From contig NZ_UGIB01000001.1 of NCBI RefSeq assembly GCF_900451005.1, forward strand, positions 1-64,000: a DNA stretch of 64,000 nucleotides, read 5' to 3'. The notes below the pieces were generated by a model that was not told where the DNA came from, made no database searches, and was given only the letters and a program-made list of their open reading frames with translations. This document shows, in pieces, positions 48,602-57,195 of this stretch (position 1 is its first letter; each line of letters starts with the position of its first letter). The translations under genes were made by a program, and so were the position numbers. Source of the DNA: Helicobacter fennelliae (GTDB taxonomy: Bacteria > Campylobacterota > Campylobacteria > Campylobacterales > Helicobacteraceae).

Positions 48602-50212
48602 ATGCTACAAACCATAAACCTCACAAAGCGCTACGCTACAAAGAAGCTCTTTGAAAATGTGAATCTTAGCCTTGATGCGCATAAGCGCTATGGGCTTATT
48701 GGCGCAAATGGCGCGGGGAAATCCACATTTTTAAAAATCCTAAGTGGGCAGTATGAGCCAAGCAGCGGCGAAGTGGTGATACTAAACAACGCGCGCTTAG
48801 GCGTGCTAGGGCAAGATCAATACGCCTTTGAAGATCTAAGCCTCAAAGATGCCGTGCGCATTGGCAATAAGCGCCTTTATGATGCGCTCAAACGCAAAGA
48901 ATGGCTGTATGAAAACGCGGACTTAAGCAATGAGGCGGTGAATAACGAGCTAGCCGAGCTTGAGATAATCTGCGCAGAAGAAGATCCTATGTATGAGCAA
49001 GATGTGGTGATAGAGCGCATATTAGAGGAGCTAGGATTTAGCGCTCAAACGCATGAAAATCCTATGAGCTCACTCACTGGCGGGGATAAGTTTAAGATCT
49101 TGCTTGCTCAAGTGCTCTTCCCAAAGCCTGATATTTTGCTCCTAGATGAGCCTACAAACAACCTTGACTTACACTCTATATCGTGGCTTGAAGAGAATCT
49201 CAAACGCCACGAAGGAACGCTTGTAGTCATCAGCCACGATAGACATTTTTTAAACAGCGTTTGCACGCATATTTTGGATATGGATTTTGGCTCTGTGCGG
49301 GAGTTTAGCGGGAATTATGATGATTGGTATATCGCCTCTACTTTGATAGCTAAACAGCAGGAAATGGAGCGAAACAAAAAGCTTAAAGAAAAAGAGGAGC
49401 TAGAATCCTTTATCGCGCGTTTTTCTGCTAATGCGAGCAAAGCCCGCCAAGCCACAAGCCGCCAAAAGCAGCTTGAAAAGCTCAATATTGAATCCTTAGC
49501 GGTTAGCTCTAGGCGAGATCCTAGCATAGTCTTTAAGCCCAATCGCACCATTGGCAACGAAGCCTTGGAGTGTGAAAATATCTCAAAAAGCTATGGGGAT
49601 CTCTGCGTACTAAACAATGTGAGTTTGAAAATTTTGCCCGGGGATAAAATCGCTATCATCGGTGCAAATGGCGTGGGCAAAAGCACTTTGTGTAAGATTT
49701 TAGTTGAAGAGTTAGCTGCAGATTCTGGGGTTGTCAAATGGGGGGCGACAACGCAAAGGGGCTACTTCCCACAAAATGTAAGTGAAGAGATAAGCGGGGA
49801 AGAAAGCCTGTATGAGTGGCTAAGGGGCTTTGATAAGAAAAAAGAGAGTGGCGAGATACGCAATGCACTAGGGCGAATGCTCTTTAGCGGCGAAGAGCAA
49901 GAAAAGCCCATAAACGCCCTAAGCGGTGGGGAAAAGCACAGAATGGTGCTAAGTAAGCTTATGCTAGAAGGGGGGAATTTTTTGGTGCTTGATGAGCCTA
50001 CAAACCACCTTGATTTAGAATCTATTATCGCGCTTGGCGAGGCGTTGTATAAATTTAGTGGAAATGTGATTTGTGTCAGCCACGATAGGGAGCTGATTGA
50101 TGCTTATGCCAATAGAATCATTGAGCTAAAAGCGGATTCTAGCGGCGGTGGAGCAGAAATCATAGACTTCCGCGGGAGTTATGAAGAGTATTTGGAATCT
50201 AAAGGGGAATGA
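48602..50212 (+). CDS. ABC-F family ATPase
   Basis: 536 residues with two nucleotide-binding domains and no membrane helices. Walker A motifs are GANGAGKST and GANGVGKST; signatures are SLTGGDKFK (altered) and LSGGEKHRM; Walker B motifs are LLLDEPTNNLDL and LVLDEPTNHLDL. A charged linker lies between the domains (RNKKLKEKEELESFI). ABC-F proteins act on the ribosome. The class resembles EttA/YbiT-like members but cannot be fixed here. Confidence 0.92.
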   Translation: MLQTINLTKRYATKKLFENVNLSLDAHKRYGLIGANGAGKSTFLKILSGQYEPSSGEVVILNNARLGVLGQDQYAFEDLSLKDAVRIGNKRLYDALKRKEWLYENADLSNEAVNNELAELEIICAEEDPMYEQDVVIERILEELGFSAQTHENPMSSLTGGDKFKILLAQVLFPKPDILLLDEPTNNLDLHSISWLEENLKRHEGTLVVISHDRHFLNSVCTHILDMDFGSVREFSGNYDDWYIASTLIAKQQEMERNKKLKEKEELESFIARFSANASKARQATSRQKQLEKLNIESLAVSSRRDPSIVFKPNRTIGNEALECENISKSYGDLCVLNNVSLKILPGDKIAIIGANGVGKSTLCKILVEELAADSGVVKWGATTQRGYFPQNVSEEISGEESLYEWLRGFDKKKESGEIRNALGRMLFSGEEQEKPINALSGGEKHRMVLSKLMLEGGNFLVLDEPTNHLDLESIIALGEALYKFSGNVICVSHDRELIDAYANRIIELKADSSGGGAEIIDFRGSYEEYLESKGE

Positions 50213-50215
50213 TAG

Positions 50216-51196
50216 ATGAATAGTCCAAGTTTCAGCGTTGTTATCCCTATAAAAGATATTAACGCTCCGCATTTTATACACACCCTAAGCTATCTTAAGC
50301 ATTTTACAAACGCACAAGATATAGTTATTCTTACCGCAATGGAAAATGCAAAAATGTCCCATCAATTTGAAAATCTACAAAAAATAGGCAATGTCGTATG
50401 GATTGATGAAAAGGACATCTATCAAGGAATGAATCTAGAATCTATAAGTGCCAAAATGTGTGGGCTTGGGGCAAACTCTACTTCTCGTGCTGGCTGGTAT
50501 TTACAGCAATTTTTGAAAATGGCTTTTGCATTGTATGTATTGAAAAATGCAAATAGTGCGAAATTTTTAACGGGGGGGGGGATAAGATATTATCTCATTT
50601 GGGATTCTGATACTATTCCGCTAAGAAAACTAAAATTTTTCAAGCAAGGCAAAGTTGTATTTGAAAAGGCAAACGAATACCACAAGCCCTATTTTGACAC
50701 TTTAGCAAACTTGCAACTCCCCATAGGAGAGACACAATATATCCATAAGGCAGTGGATTTTAGCTTTGTTACCGAAAATATGATGATAGAAATTGCAAAA
50801 ATGCAGGAGTTGATAGAACTTATAGAATCTACTCGCAAAAAACCTTTTTGGGAAGCGATTTTAGAGCATATCAATCCGCAGGATTTAATGCACTCTGGCT
50901 TTAGCGAGTTTGAAACCTATGGGAATTTTATTGCCCTAGCCTACCCAAATACCTTTCATATCACACAACGCAAACGAGACAGATACGCCAAAGAATTTAT
51001 AGGGGAAAATCCAAGCATAGAGCTTTTGCAGTGGTATAGCAGGAGCTACGAAGTCATAGGGCTTGAATCTTGGAGTAAAGAAAATATCCGCATAAGCACA
51101 CTTTTACAAAATCCCTTAGTTAGAATCTTGCCGCCAAAGGTGTTTAAGGTGTTTAAAAAGCTTCTTAGATTCTATATAAAACTTAAGCGTTTGTAG
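50216..51196 (+). CDS. Phase-variable glycosyltransferase (DUF6492-like), ON
   Basis: 326 residues, an intact frame through a G10 tract. The start MNSPSFSVVIPIKDINAPHF resembles GT-A glycosyltransferases; a DxD-type site is YLIWDSDTIP. The poly-G encodes TGGGI between KF and the catalytic-region strand, as an inserted loop near residues 119-123. It starts 3 bp after the ABC-F stop. It probably adds a sugar to a surface glycan; the donor is not known. Confidence 0.8.
   Translation: MNSPSFSVVIPIKDINAPHFIHTLSYLKHFTNAQDIVILTAMENAKMSHQFENLQKIGNVVWIDEKDIYQGMNLESISAKMCGLGANSTSRAGWYLQQFLKMAFALYVLKNANSAKFLTGGGIRYYLIWDSDTIPLRKLKFFKQGKVVFEKANEYHKPYFDTLANLQLPIGETQYIHKAVDFSFVTENMMIEIAKMQELIELIESTRKKPFWEAILEHINPQDLMHSGFSEFETYGNFIALAYPNTFHITQRKRDRYAKEFIGENPSIELLQWYSRSYEVIGLESWSKENIRISTLLQNPLVRILPPKVFKVFKKLLRFYIKLKRL
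50572..50581 (+). repeat. Poly-G tract, G10 (ON)
   Basis: Ten G inside an intact glycosyltransferase frame. G9 or G11 would truncate it. Confidence 0.95.
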
Positions 51197-51199
51197 CTC

Positions 51200-51763
51200 T
51201 CACACCACCACGCCGCATAAAAGCATAAAGGGCAGGTATCCTTTCTCATAGAGATGATAGATATTTTCTTTAGGTGTATTCATACTAGGGCGTAAGTCAA
51301 GGGCAGAGCATAGCACACCTTGTGGGCGGACACCCATTTCATTTGCTACATTTTGTATCATCTCTGCCACTTCATAAGGGATAGAATCTAGCTCTTGCAT
51401 ATCCGGAGATTCAGTTTTCATACAATACACATTAATAGCAAAAAGTGCGAGTTTAAAGTCATTATAGTTCTCTAATCTCCCTGCTTGTTTGAGTTGTGTT
51501 ATATCCTTTACTTGTGCGATGGCATCTCTAATCCGCTTTGTGCAATGATAATCAAATGCTCTTTTTGCCCTTTTGCCGACATTAAGCCATAAACGCTTAG
51601 ATTCTATCCATATATCAAGCCCATTATTCCCCTCTGTCGCACACCAAAAGTCAATCGTGCGCCTTTGCTTCTCATTTTGGCTTTCGTCCTCTCGCAAATC
51701 TACACCTTTGCAATCCACACCATATTCGCTTATCACATAAGGTGTAAGGCGAGAGAGAGCCAT
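51200..51763 (-). CDS. Unknown protein, possible PD-(D/E)XK endonuclease
   Basis: 187 residues. Not recognised. A PD-(D/E)XK-like pattern is visible: Asp38 (TIDFW), then Glu54 and Lys56 (GLDIWIESKRL), with hydrophobic residues around as in a core beta-hairpin. It lies 16 bp after a DNA adenine methyltransferase gene on the same strand, the layout of a type II restriction-modification pair. The evidence is short and alternative roles are open. The frame is complete from its ATG at 51763. Confidence 0.5.
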   Translation of the reverse strand: MALSRLTPYVISEYGVDCKGVDLREDESQNEKQRRTIDFWCATEGNNGLDIWIESKRLWLNVGKRAKRAFDYHCTKRIRDAIAQVKDITQLKQAGRLENYNDFKLALFAINVYCMKTESPDMQELDSIPYEVAEMIQNVANEMGVRPQGVLCSALDLRPSMNTPKENIYHLYEKGYLPFMLLCGVVV

Positions 51764-51779
51764 AGCGATAGTGGCGGAA

Positions 51780-52472
51780 TTACTCCGCCCAAATTTGAAA
51801 CAGCGTGGCTACCTCAACAGCCTTTCCGTTTGGATACACAAAGCTATCAAGGGGCAGTTTTTCGCTATGCACTAACTCATAGTCCTTTATGCGTTTTTTA
51901 GGGCTACCCTTGCCATCGCTGTCAAAAAGTGGGGGCAAGATAAAGGCGATAAAATCAGCAAATTCACTTGCGTGGTTGATGAAACGCAGGGCTAAATTCC
52001 CGCGTAAGCCAAAGGGCGGATTGCCCAAAACTATGTATTTTTGGTGCATATTTTGCGGATAAAAACTCAAAAAATTCTGACACAAAATTTCATCATTTTT
52101 ATACTCTAAATCCACGCCTATGCGTGAATTTTTAGGCATTAGCTCGTAAAAACTCAAATCCCCACAACTTGGCTCGATGAAAATATAATCATCTGCCTTA
52201 ATGTTGTGGATTTGCAAAAAGTGCGAAAAGCTCTCAAAGCAGTATTTTGCCACTTCTTTTTTGGTAAAAAATTCATTATGTGAGCGAAAATCCACCTTTT
52301 GTAAGTCGTATTTGTTGCCAAGCAAGAAATTTAAGTCGTAAAGGTATTCATTTGGGATTTTTTGCGTGGCTTCCCAACGCTTCAAAGTGCCTGTGTGTAA
52401 ATGTAGTTTTTGCGCAATTTGTTGGGTATTAAAATGTTCTTTAAGCTCTTGATACATAAGCTCGGCTGTCAT
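51780..52472 (-). CDS. DNA N6-adenine methyltransferase with N-terminal HTH
   Basis: 230 residues. The N-terminus has a helix-turn-helix pattern (NTQQIAQKLHLHTGTLKRW). Then come motif I-like FIEPSCGDLSFYEL and the catalytic NPPF motif (GNPPFGLRGN), which marks N6-adenine (or N4-cytosine) methylation, followed by FILPPLFDSDGKGSPKKR. There is no evident target-recognition domain, so specificity is unknown. It may protect against, or regulate, the neighbour gene. Confidence 0.75.
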   Translation of the reverse strand: MTAELMYQELKEHFNTQQIAQKLHLHTGTLKRWEATQKIPNEYLYDLNFLLGNKYDLQKVDFRSHNEFFTKKEVAKYCFESFSHFLQIHNIKADDYIFIEPSCGDLSFYELMPKNSRIGVDLEYKNDEILCQNFLSFYPQNMHQKYIVLGNPPFGLRGNLALRFINHASEFADFIAFILPPLFDSDGKGSPKKRIKDYELVHSEKLPLDSFVYPNGKAVEVATLFQIWAE

Positions 52473-52605
52473 CTTTTGCTGTAATCCTTAATTAAGTCTT
52501 GCAGATTGTAATATTTTTACAATTATACATGGCTTAATGTCTCTTGTATATTTAAGAAGGCTAGAGCCAAAGATTTATGAATATGGCTTTTTGAAAGAAT
52601 AGAAT

Positions 52606-52671
52606 CTTAGCTATAATATGATTTATAAGCCCATAAAAGGAGGCGAGATGACATTAATTATCGAAAATGCA
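52606..52671 (+). repeat. Leader repeat copy 1 (promoter, RBS, antitoxin start)
   Basis: About 65 bp, CTTAGCTATAATATG ... ATGACATTA, nearly identical to the copy at 53,233-53,298. Contains a TATAAT box at 52,612-52,617 and an AAAGGAGG ribosome site. Confidence 0.85.
52612..52617 (+). promoter_or_regulatory. -10 box (TATAAT) of the Fic locus
   Basis: A perfect TATAAT 30 bp before the antitoxin ATG. The second locus has TATAGT at 53,239-53,244. Confidence 0.6.
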
Positions 52672-52839
52672 GATGATAAAATCCTAACTATTTTAAACAC
52701 GCTCAAAGCCTTAAAGCCAGAGCTTACAATCAGGCAGGATAATAAAAAAAGTGATTTTGAGCTTGTAAGTGATGAGCTTATGCGAGATCTAGAGAAACCA
52801 GAGAATTACGCAGTGTTTGAGCGATTGAAAGACAAATGA
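52648..52839 (+). CDS. Putative antitoxin of a Fic/Doc locus
   Basis: 63 residues from the ATG at 52648 (AAAGGAGGCGAG just upstream; a longer frame start is rejected). Its start MTLIIENADDKILTILNTLK resembles Phd/RelB-like small antitoxins, with the DNA-binding part first. It overlaps the broken Fic gene by ATGA. Family only tentative. Confidence 0.6.
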   Translation: MTLIIENADDKILTILNTLKALKPELTIRQDNKKSDFELVSDELMRDLEKPENYAVFERLKDK

Positions 52840-53223
52840 GATATGTAAAGCTAGATGAAGCCATACTTTTGCATGAAACATTCAATGCACAAAATGCAAG
52901 GTTTGAGTGGCTATGACAAGGCGCGCATAAGCTATTTAGAATCTGCGCTTACACAAATCCAAAATGACAAATACTATCCAAGTTTTTTGGATAAACTCAC
53001 ACATTTATGCTTTGCCTGCGTGAAGTTTCATCCATTTTTAGATGGAAATAAGCGCACCGCACTTTTACTCTCAAAGGCTTTTGTCATGCTAAATTGTCCT
53101 GAAACTTTAAACAAAGATTTCTACCAAAGGCTAGAAGATGTCGTAGTGGGCGTAGCAGAGGATAGAATCTCAAAAGAGCAATTAAAAGAGGTTTTTGCAA
53201 GGCTACTAATTCAAAAAGCCTAA
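52836..53223 (+). pseudogene. Fic/Doc-family toxin, frameshifted
   Basis: Doc-like Fic protein. The frame from the ATG at 52836 (MRYVKLDEAILLHETF) stops after FEWL at about 52,916, while the downstream frame carries GLSGYDKARISYLESAL and the Fic motif HPFLDGNKRTA. A shift near 52,905 separates them, so the toxin cannot be made in full. A downstream start could still give a shorter protein that retains the Fic motif. Confidence 0.8.
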
Positions 53224-53232
53224 AAGCCTAAA

Positions 53233-53298
53233 CTTAGCTATAGTATGATTTATAAACCCATAAAAGGAGGCGAGATGACATTACTTATCAAAAACGCT
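53233..53298 (+). repeat. Leader repeat copy 2
   Basis: Same promoter and RBS region as at 52,606, differing at only a few bases before the coding parts diverge. It points to duplication of a toxin-antitoxin leader. Confidence 0.85.
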
Positions 53299-53544
53299 GA
53301 CAGCAAGTTTTTAGAGTAACTCAAAGTCCTAGCCAAAAACACAGCAGTGAGCATAGAGCAGACAGAAGAGCTAGAGAATATGGGGAATGCAGAAGAGTGC
53401 CCAATCTGTAAGGCGCATAATTACACACCAAATAAAAGGGTGCTAAAGGCGATGCAAGAGTGCGAGGATATACTTAAGAATCCACATTTGTATAAAAACT
53501 ATCGTGATATTGATGCGATGTTTAAGGATATTCTAAATGACTAA
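53275..53544 (+). pseudogene. RelB-like antitoxin with internal stop
   Basis: From the ATG at 53275 the frame has an in-frame TAA (53,317-53,319) after FLE, then continues as LKVLAKNTAVSIEQTEELEN and CPICKAHNYTPNKRVLKAM, ending ILND. The second half (53,347 on) is one open frame. The N-terminal 13 residues resemble those of the Fic-locus antitoxin. The stop overlaps the toxin start. Confidence 0.75.
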
Positions 53545-53792
53545 ATACGAGGTGCGGTATTCTAAGGCTTTTAAAAAAGGCTTAAAAAAGCTAAAAAACA
53601 ATGCAAAAGCCTTAGAATGCACTAAAGAGGTTATCACAAAGCTTGCAAATGATGAGAGTTTAGCACCAAAGCACAGAGACCACAACCTGCAAGGCAAGCA
53701 TGTGGGGCTTTAGAGAGTGCCACATAATGCCCGATCTCTTGCTTATTTACAAAAAAGAGCAAAATATCCTTGTGCTTACTTGCATGGTTTGA
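53537..53792 (+). pseudogene. YafQ/RelE-family mRNA interferase toxin, frameshifted
   Basis: The start MTKYEVRYSKAFKKGLKKLK and HRDHNLQGKHVGL match YafQ. The frame stops at a TAG (53,711-53,713); one base on, ECHIMPDLLLIYKKEQNILV gives the conserved C-terminal part with its catalytic-region His. The Trp/Tyr just after GL is replaced by the stop plus shift. Ends about 53,792. YafQ toxins cut mRNA on the ribosome; this copy is inactive. Confidence 0.8.
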
Positions 53793-53841
53793 AATCTATC
53801 TTTTTATCCCTACTAGATTCTACTAAATCATAAAAATAAGC

Positions 53842-53847
53842 TATAAT
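53842..53847 (+). promoter_or_regulatory. -10 box (TATAAT) of aroQ
   Basis: A perfect TATAAT 26 bp before the aroQ ATG, with AAGGAGCG as ribosome site. Confidence 0.6.
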
Positions 53848-53872
53848 GAGAAAAAATTTCAAGGAGCGTAAA

Positions 53873-54385
53873 ATGAAAATCTTAGTTATCCAAGGACCAA
53901 ATCTCAATCTCTTAGGACATAGAGATCCTAGAATCTATGGACCAATGACTTTACAGCAAATCCACGAAAACATGAAAGCTGTCGGAAGTCAAAACAATAT
54001 CGATCTTGAGTTTTTCCAAAGCAACTTTGAGGGCGAGATCATCGACAAAATCCAAGAATGTGTCGGCGGAGAATATGATGGAGTCATCATTAATCCGGGT
54101 GCATACGCTCACACTTCAATCGCCATTGCTGATGCGATCATGTCCGCTGGAGTTCCTGTCGTGGAAGTGCATATTAGCAATATCCTAGCTCGCGAGGAAT
54201 TCAGACAAAAAAGCTACACAGCAAGCGTGTGTGCGGGCGTGATTACAGGATTTGGGGCATATGGTTATCATCTCGCACTCATTGCAATCGGGCAAATCGT
54301 TACTGAAGTCAAAGCCTATCAACAATCTCAGCAAAACCAACAATCTCAACAAGCCCAACAAGCAAGCAATAATGAAAACATTTGA
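53873..54385 (+). CDS. aroQ: 3-dehydroquinate dehydratase, type II
   Basis: 170 residues from the ATG at 53873 ([19 protein letters not shown]). It dehydrates 3-dehydroquinate in the shikimate pathway. Catalytic features are the Tyr in the early lid loop (RIYGPMTL), NPGAYAHTS and VEVHISNI. It carries a Gln/Ser-rich tail of about 20 residues after TEVKAY, absent from most homologues, which overlaps the start of pepQ by 14 bp. Confidence 0.95.
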   Translation: MKILVIQGPNLNLLGHRDPRIYGPMTLQQIHENMKAVGSQNNIDLEFFQSNFEGEIIDKIQECVGGEYDGVIINPGAYAHTSIAIADAIMSAGVPVVEVHISNILAREEFRQKSYTASVCAGVITGFGAYGYHLALIAIGQIVTEVKAYQQSQQNQQSQQAQQASNNENI

Positions 54386-55400
54386 TTTTATCAGTAGCGA
54401 TGAGAGCGCGCAGTATTATGAGACGGGATATAGTTGCGATAATGCGATTATTTTGAAACTTCAAAAAGATATATTTTTTATCACGGATTCTCGCTACACC
54501 ACTGAAGCGAAGCAAAATCTCCACCCACGCATCATACTTATGGAGTCTCGCTTTTTGATTGACAAGGCTATCGAGATTCTCAAAACCGCAAAAATCAAAA
54601 CACTTCATTTTGATTCTACCAAGCTTAGCGTGTGCAATTATGAGAAATTGCGATCAAGCCTCAACCACACAGAGCTTATCGCCTCGCCAAATTTTCATCA
54701 AAAAATGCGTATCATCAAAAGCCAAGAGCAAATCAAGCTCATCAAATACTCTCAATACCTCAACAAAAAAGCTTATAAAAAATTTGCCAAAAAAATCCAG
54801 TCAAATATGACTGAAAAAGCACTTTATGCGCTAGCTAAGCAGATTCTAGAAGATAGTGGAGAATATGATTTGAGTTTTAATCCGATTTTAGGTATCAATG
54901 CCAATGCCGCCAAACCACACGCCCTACCCTCTCACACAAAGCTAAGAAGTGGCAATCTCTTGCTCTTTGATGCAGGAATCAAATACAAAAGATATTGCTC
55001 AGATCGCACAAGGACGGCGTTTTTTGATGGCAATGCCCTGCATTTCCAAAAAACACAAAAATTCAAAGAGAAAAAACTTCAAAAAATCTATGACATCGTC
55101 CTCAAAGCCCAAGAAAGCACAATCAAAAAAATCCGCGCAGGAATGAGTGGCAAAGAAATCGATGCAATCGCGCGAGATATTATCAGCAAAGCCGGGTTTG
55201 GAGCGTATTTTTCACATAGCACAGGGCATGGAATCGGGCTAGATATACACGAGCTTCCTTTCATCTCATCAAAAAGCGAGACAATCATTGAAGATGGAAT
55301 GGTATTTTCTATCGAGCCCGGAATCTACATTCCCGATAAATATGGCGTCCGCATAGAAGATCTTGTCGTAATCAAAAACGGCAAAGCCGAAGTGCTGTGA
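54372..55400 (+). CDS. pepQ: Xaa-Pro aminopeptidase/M24 peptidase family
   Basis: 342 residues from the ATG at 54372, inside the aroQ tail. Metal ligands are seen in [19 protein letters not shown] (two Asp), [13 protein letters not shown] (His), SIEPGIY (Glu) and GVRIEDLVV (Glu). The aroQ-pepQ pair matches that which I recall in H. pylori. It releases N-terminal residues before Pro, or cleaves Xaa-Pro dipeptides. Confidence 0.9.
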   Translation: MKTFDFISSDESAQYYETGYSCDNAIILKLQKDIFFITDSRYTTEAKQNLHPRIILMESRFLIDKAIEILKTAKIKTLHFDSTKLSVCNYEKLRSSLNHTELIASPNFHQKMRIIKSQEQIKLIKYSQYLNKKAYKKFAKKIQSNMTEKALYALAKQILEDSGEYDLSFNPILGINANAAKPHALPSHTKLRSGNLLLFDAGIKYKRYCSDRTRTAFFDGNALHFQKTQKFKEKKLQKIYDIVLKAQESTIKKIRAGMSGKEIDAIARDIISKAGFGAYFSHSTGHGIGLDIHELPFISSKSETIIEDGMVFSIEPGIYIPDKYGVRIEDLVVIKNGKAEVL

Positions 55401-55432
55401 GTTTGAGATTGCGTTAGTGATAAAATCTTATC

Positions 55433-56206
55433 TCACACACATACGACAAATTCATCATGATGTGATCTATCGATAAATTCGATTTGGACGCCATAAATTT
55501 GACTTAGATTCTCTGGTGTGAGAATCTCATCTGCCCTGCCAAAAAGTCCATTGCCTTGCTTACTAGAATCTAGCTTTTGGAGTAGCAAAACTTTATGCGA
55601 GAGATAGAGCGCGTGCGCTGGAAAATGGGTATTAAAAATAATACTCACGCCTTCTTGATTAAGCGATTTTAGAGTCTCTAAGATGATTTTTTGATTTGCA
55701 AAGTCAAGATTAGATTCTGGCTCATCAAGCACGATGAGCTTTGGCTCGCTCACCAAAGCACGCGCAAAAAGCACCATTTGAAGCTCTCCGCCACTTAGAA
55801 GCGCGCAAGATTTTTGCTCAAGATGAGCGATTTTGAGCTTTGAGAGTGTGGCTTTTGCCCTATCAAAATCCTTTGCATTTGGCTTAAAGACAATCTTTGG
55901 ATTCAGCCCCAAAGCCACCATATCAAGCACTTTGATATTAAGGATATTATGCTTTGCTTGTGGCACATACGAGATGTATTTCCAAATCTCCTTGCCAAAA
56001 AGCCCCAATGGCTTATCATACAATAATCCCTCGCCACTTTGAAACTTAAGCAACCCAAGAATGCACTTCATCAATGTTGTTTTGCCTACGCCATTTGGTC
56101 CTAAGATACTCAACACTTCTGCTTTTTGAAGTGAGAAACTAATGTCTTTTAAAATCGGTTGCGTATTTCGCGAAAAGCAGAGATGACGTATACTAAACAA
56201 ACTCAT
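55433..56206 (-). CDS. FecE/BtuD-type ABC transporter ATPase
   Basis: 257 residues: Walker A GPNGVGKTTLMKC, signature LLSGGELQMV, Walker B LIVLDEPESNLD. It overlaps the permease stop-to-start by 4 bp. Together with the permease and TonB receptor it forms an uptake system for a siderophore, heme, cobalamin or metal chelate. Confidence 0.92.
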   Translation of the reverse strand: MSLFSIRHLCFSRNTQPILKDISFSLQKAEVLSILGPNGVGKTTLMKCILGLLKFQSGEGLLYDKPLGLFGKEIWKYISYVPQAKHNILNIKVLDMVALGLNPKIVFKPNAKDFDRAKATLSKLKIAHLEQKSCALLSGGELQMVLFARALVSEPKLIVLDEPESNLDFANQKIILETLKSLNQEGVSIIFNTHFPAHALYLSHKVLLLQKLDSSKQGNGLFGRADEILTPENLSQIYGVQIEFIDRSHHDEFVVCV

Positions 56207-57192
56207 AATCGCATTCCTTTATTTTTATGCAAAATATAAATAAAAAATGGTGCGCCAACAAGTGCGGTGAGGATTGAGATGGGAATCTGATTAGTAGAGA
56301 TACTTCGTGAGAGTGTATCCACACACATCATAAACACCGCGCCAATCACCACACATAGCGGAATCAGCTTTGAATTATCACTTCCTACAAGTAGCCTTGC
56401 GATATGTGGCACAAGCAGTCCTACCCAGCCAATTATCCCGCACAAACTCACGCTACAAGCGACAATAAATGTTGTCGCGATAATCACAACCACGCGCAAT
56501 AGCCCTAGCCTCACGCCCAAAGTCTTTGCTTCATCATCATCAAGTGCAAGCAGATTGATTTTCCACGCAAGCAAAAATATCACCACACTGCCAACTATCA
56601 CGCCGATTATGCCTACATACACTTGCGGTGTGAAGCTAGAATCTAGTGATCCCAAAAGCCAATATGTAATCGTAGGAAGCGTATCTTGCGGATCAGCGAT
56701 ATATTTAATCAACGAAACAAGACTCTGAAATAGCGCAGAGACGATAATCCCGCTTAAAATCATCGTGATAGTATTATAAGGCATAGCTTTATCATAGCTT
56801 ATAAGCCCTACAATCAGTAAAGCGACAATCCCAAAAATAAGCCCAAAAAGCCCGACATAAAGGATTCCAAGCCCAAAGAGCAAAGCAAGCACCGCCCCAA
56901 AGCTTGCACCGCTTGTAACGCCCAAAATATCAGGCGTGGCAAGCGGGTTTTTAAACAAACTCTGAAATGCAGCACCGCTCACACTCAAGCCAATCCCCAT
57001 AACGATTGCAAGCACAATGCGCGGAAGCCGAAACTCAAAAATCACATTTTTATGCGTTTGCTCACATTCCCGGACAAAGCATGCTACAATCTCGCTAAGT
57101 GGCACTTGATACCTTCCTATGCTAAGGCAGATAATCCCACAGCACACGATCACAACAATCCCAAGCCCATACAGACTGATTGTTTTTAGCAT
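56203..57192 (-). CDS. FecCD-family iron-chelate permease
   Basis: 329 residues with nine or ten membrane helices (FECCD family): RLPRIVLAIVMGIGLSVSGA and GIIGWVGLLVPHIARLLVG are the family signatures. It forms the inner-membrane channel. Three bp separate it from the receptor gene, so all three minus-strand genes are one operon. Confidence 0.93.
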   Translation of the reverse strand: MLKTISLYGLGIVVIVCCGIICLSIGRYQVPLSEIVACFVRECEQTHKNVIFEFRLPRIVLAIVMGIGLSVSGAAFQSLFKNPLATPDILGVTSGASFGAVLALLFGLGILYVGLFGLIFGIVALLIVGLISYDKAMPYNTITMILSGIIVSALFQSLVSLIKYIADPQDTLPTITYWLLGSLDSSFTPQVYVGIIGVIVGSVVIFLLAWKINLLALDDDEAKTLGVRLGLLRVVVIIATTFIVACSVSLCGIIGWVGLLVPHIARLLVGSDNSKLIPLCVVIGAVFMMCVDTLSRSISTNQIPISILTALVGAPFFIYILHKNKGMRL

Positions 57193-57195
57193 TTT

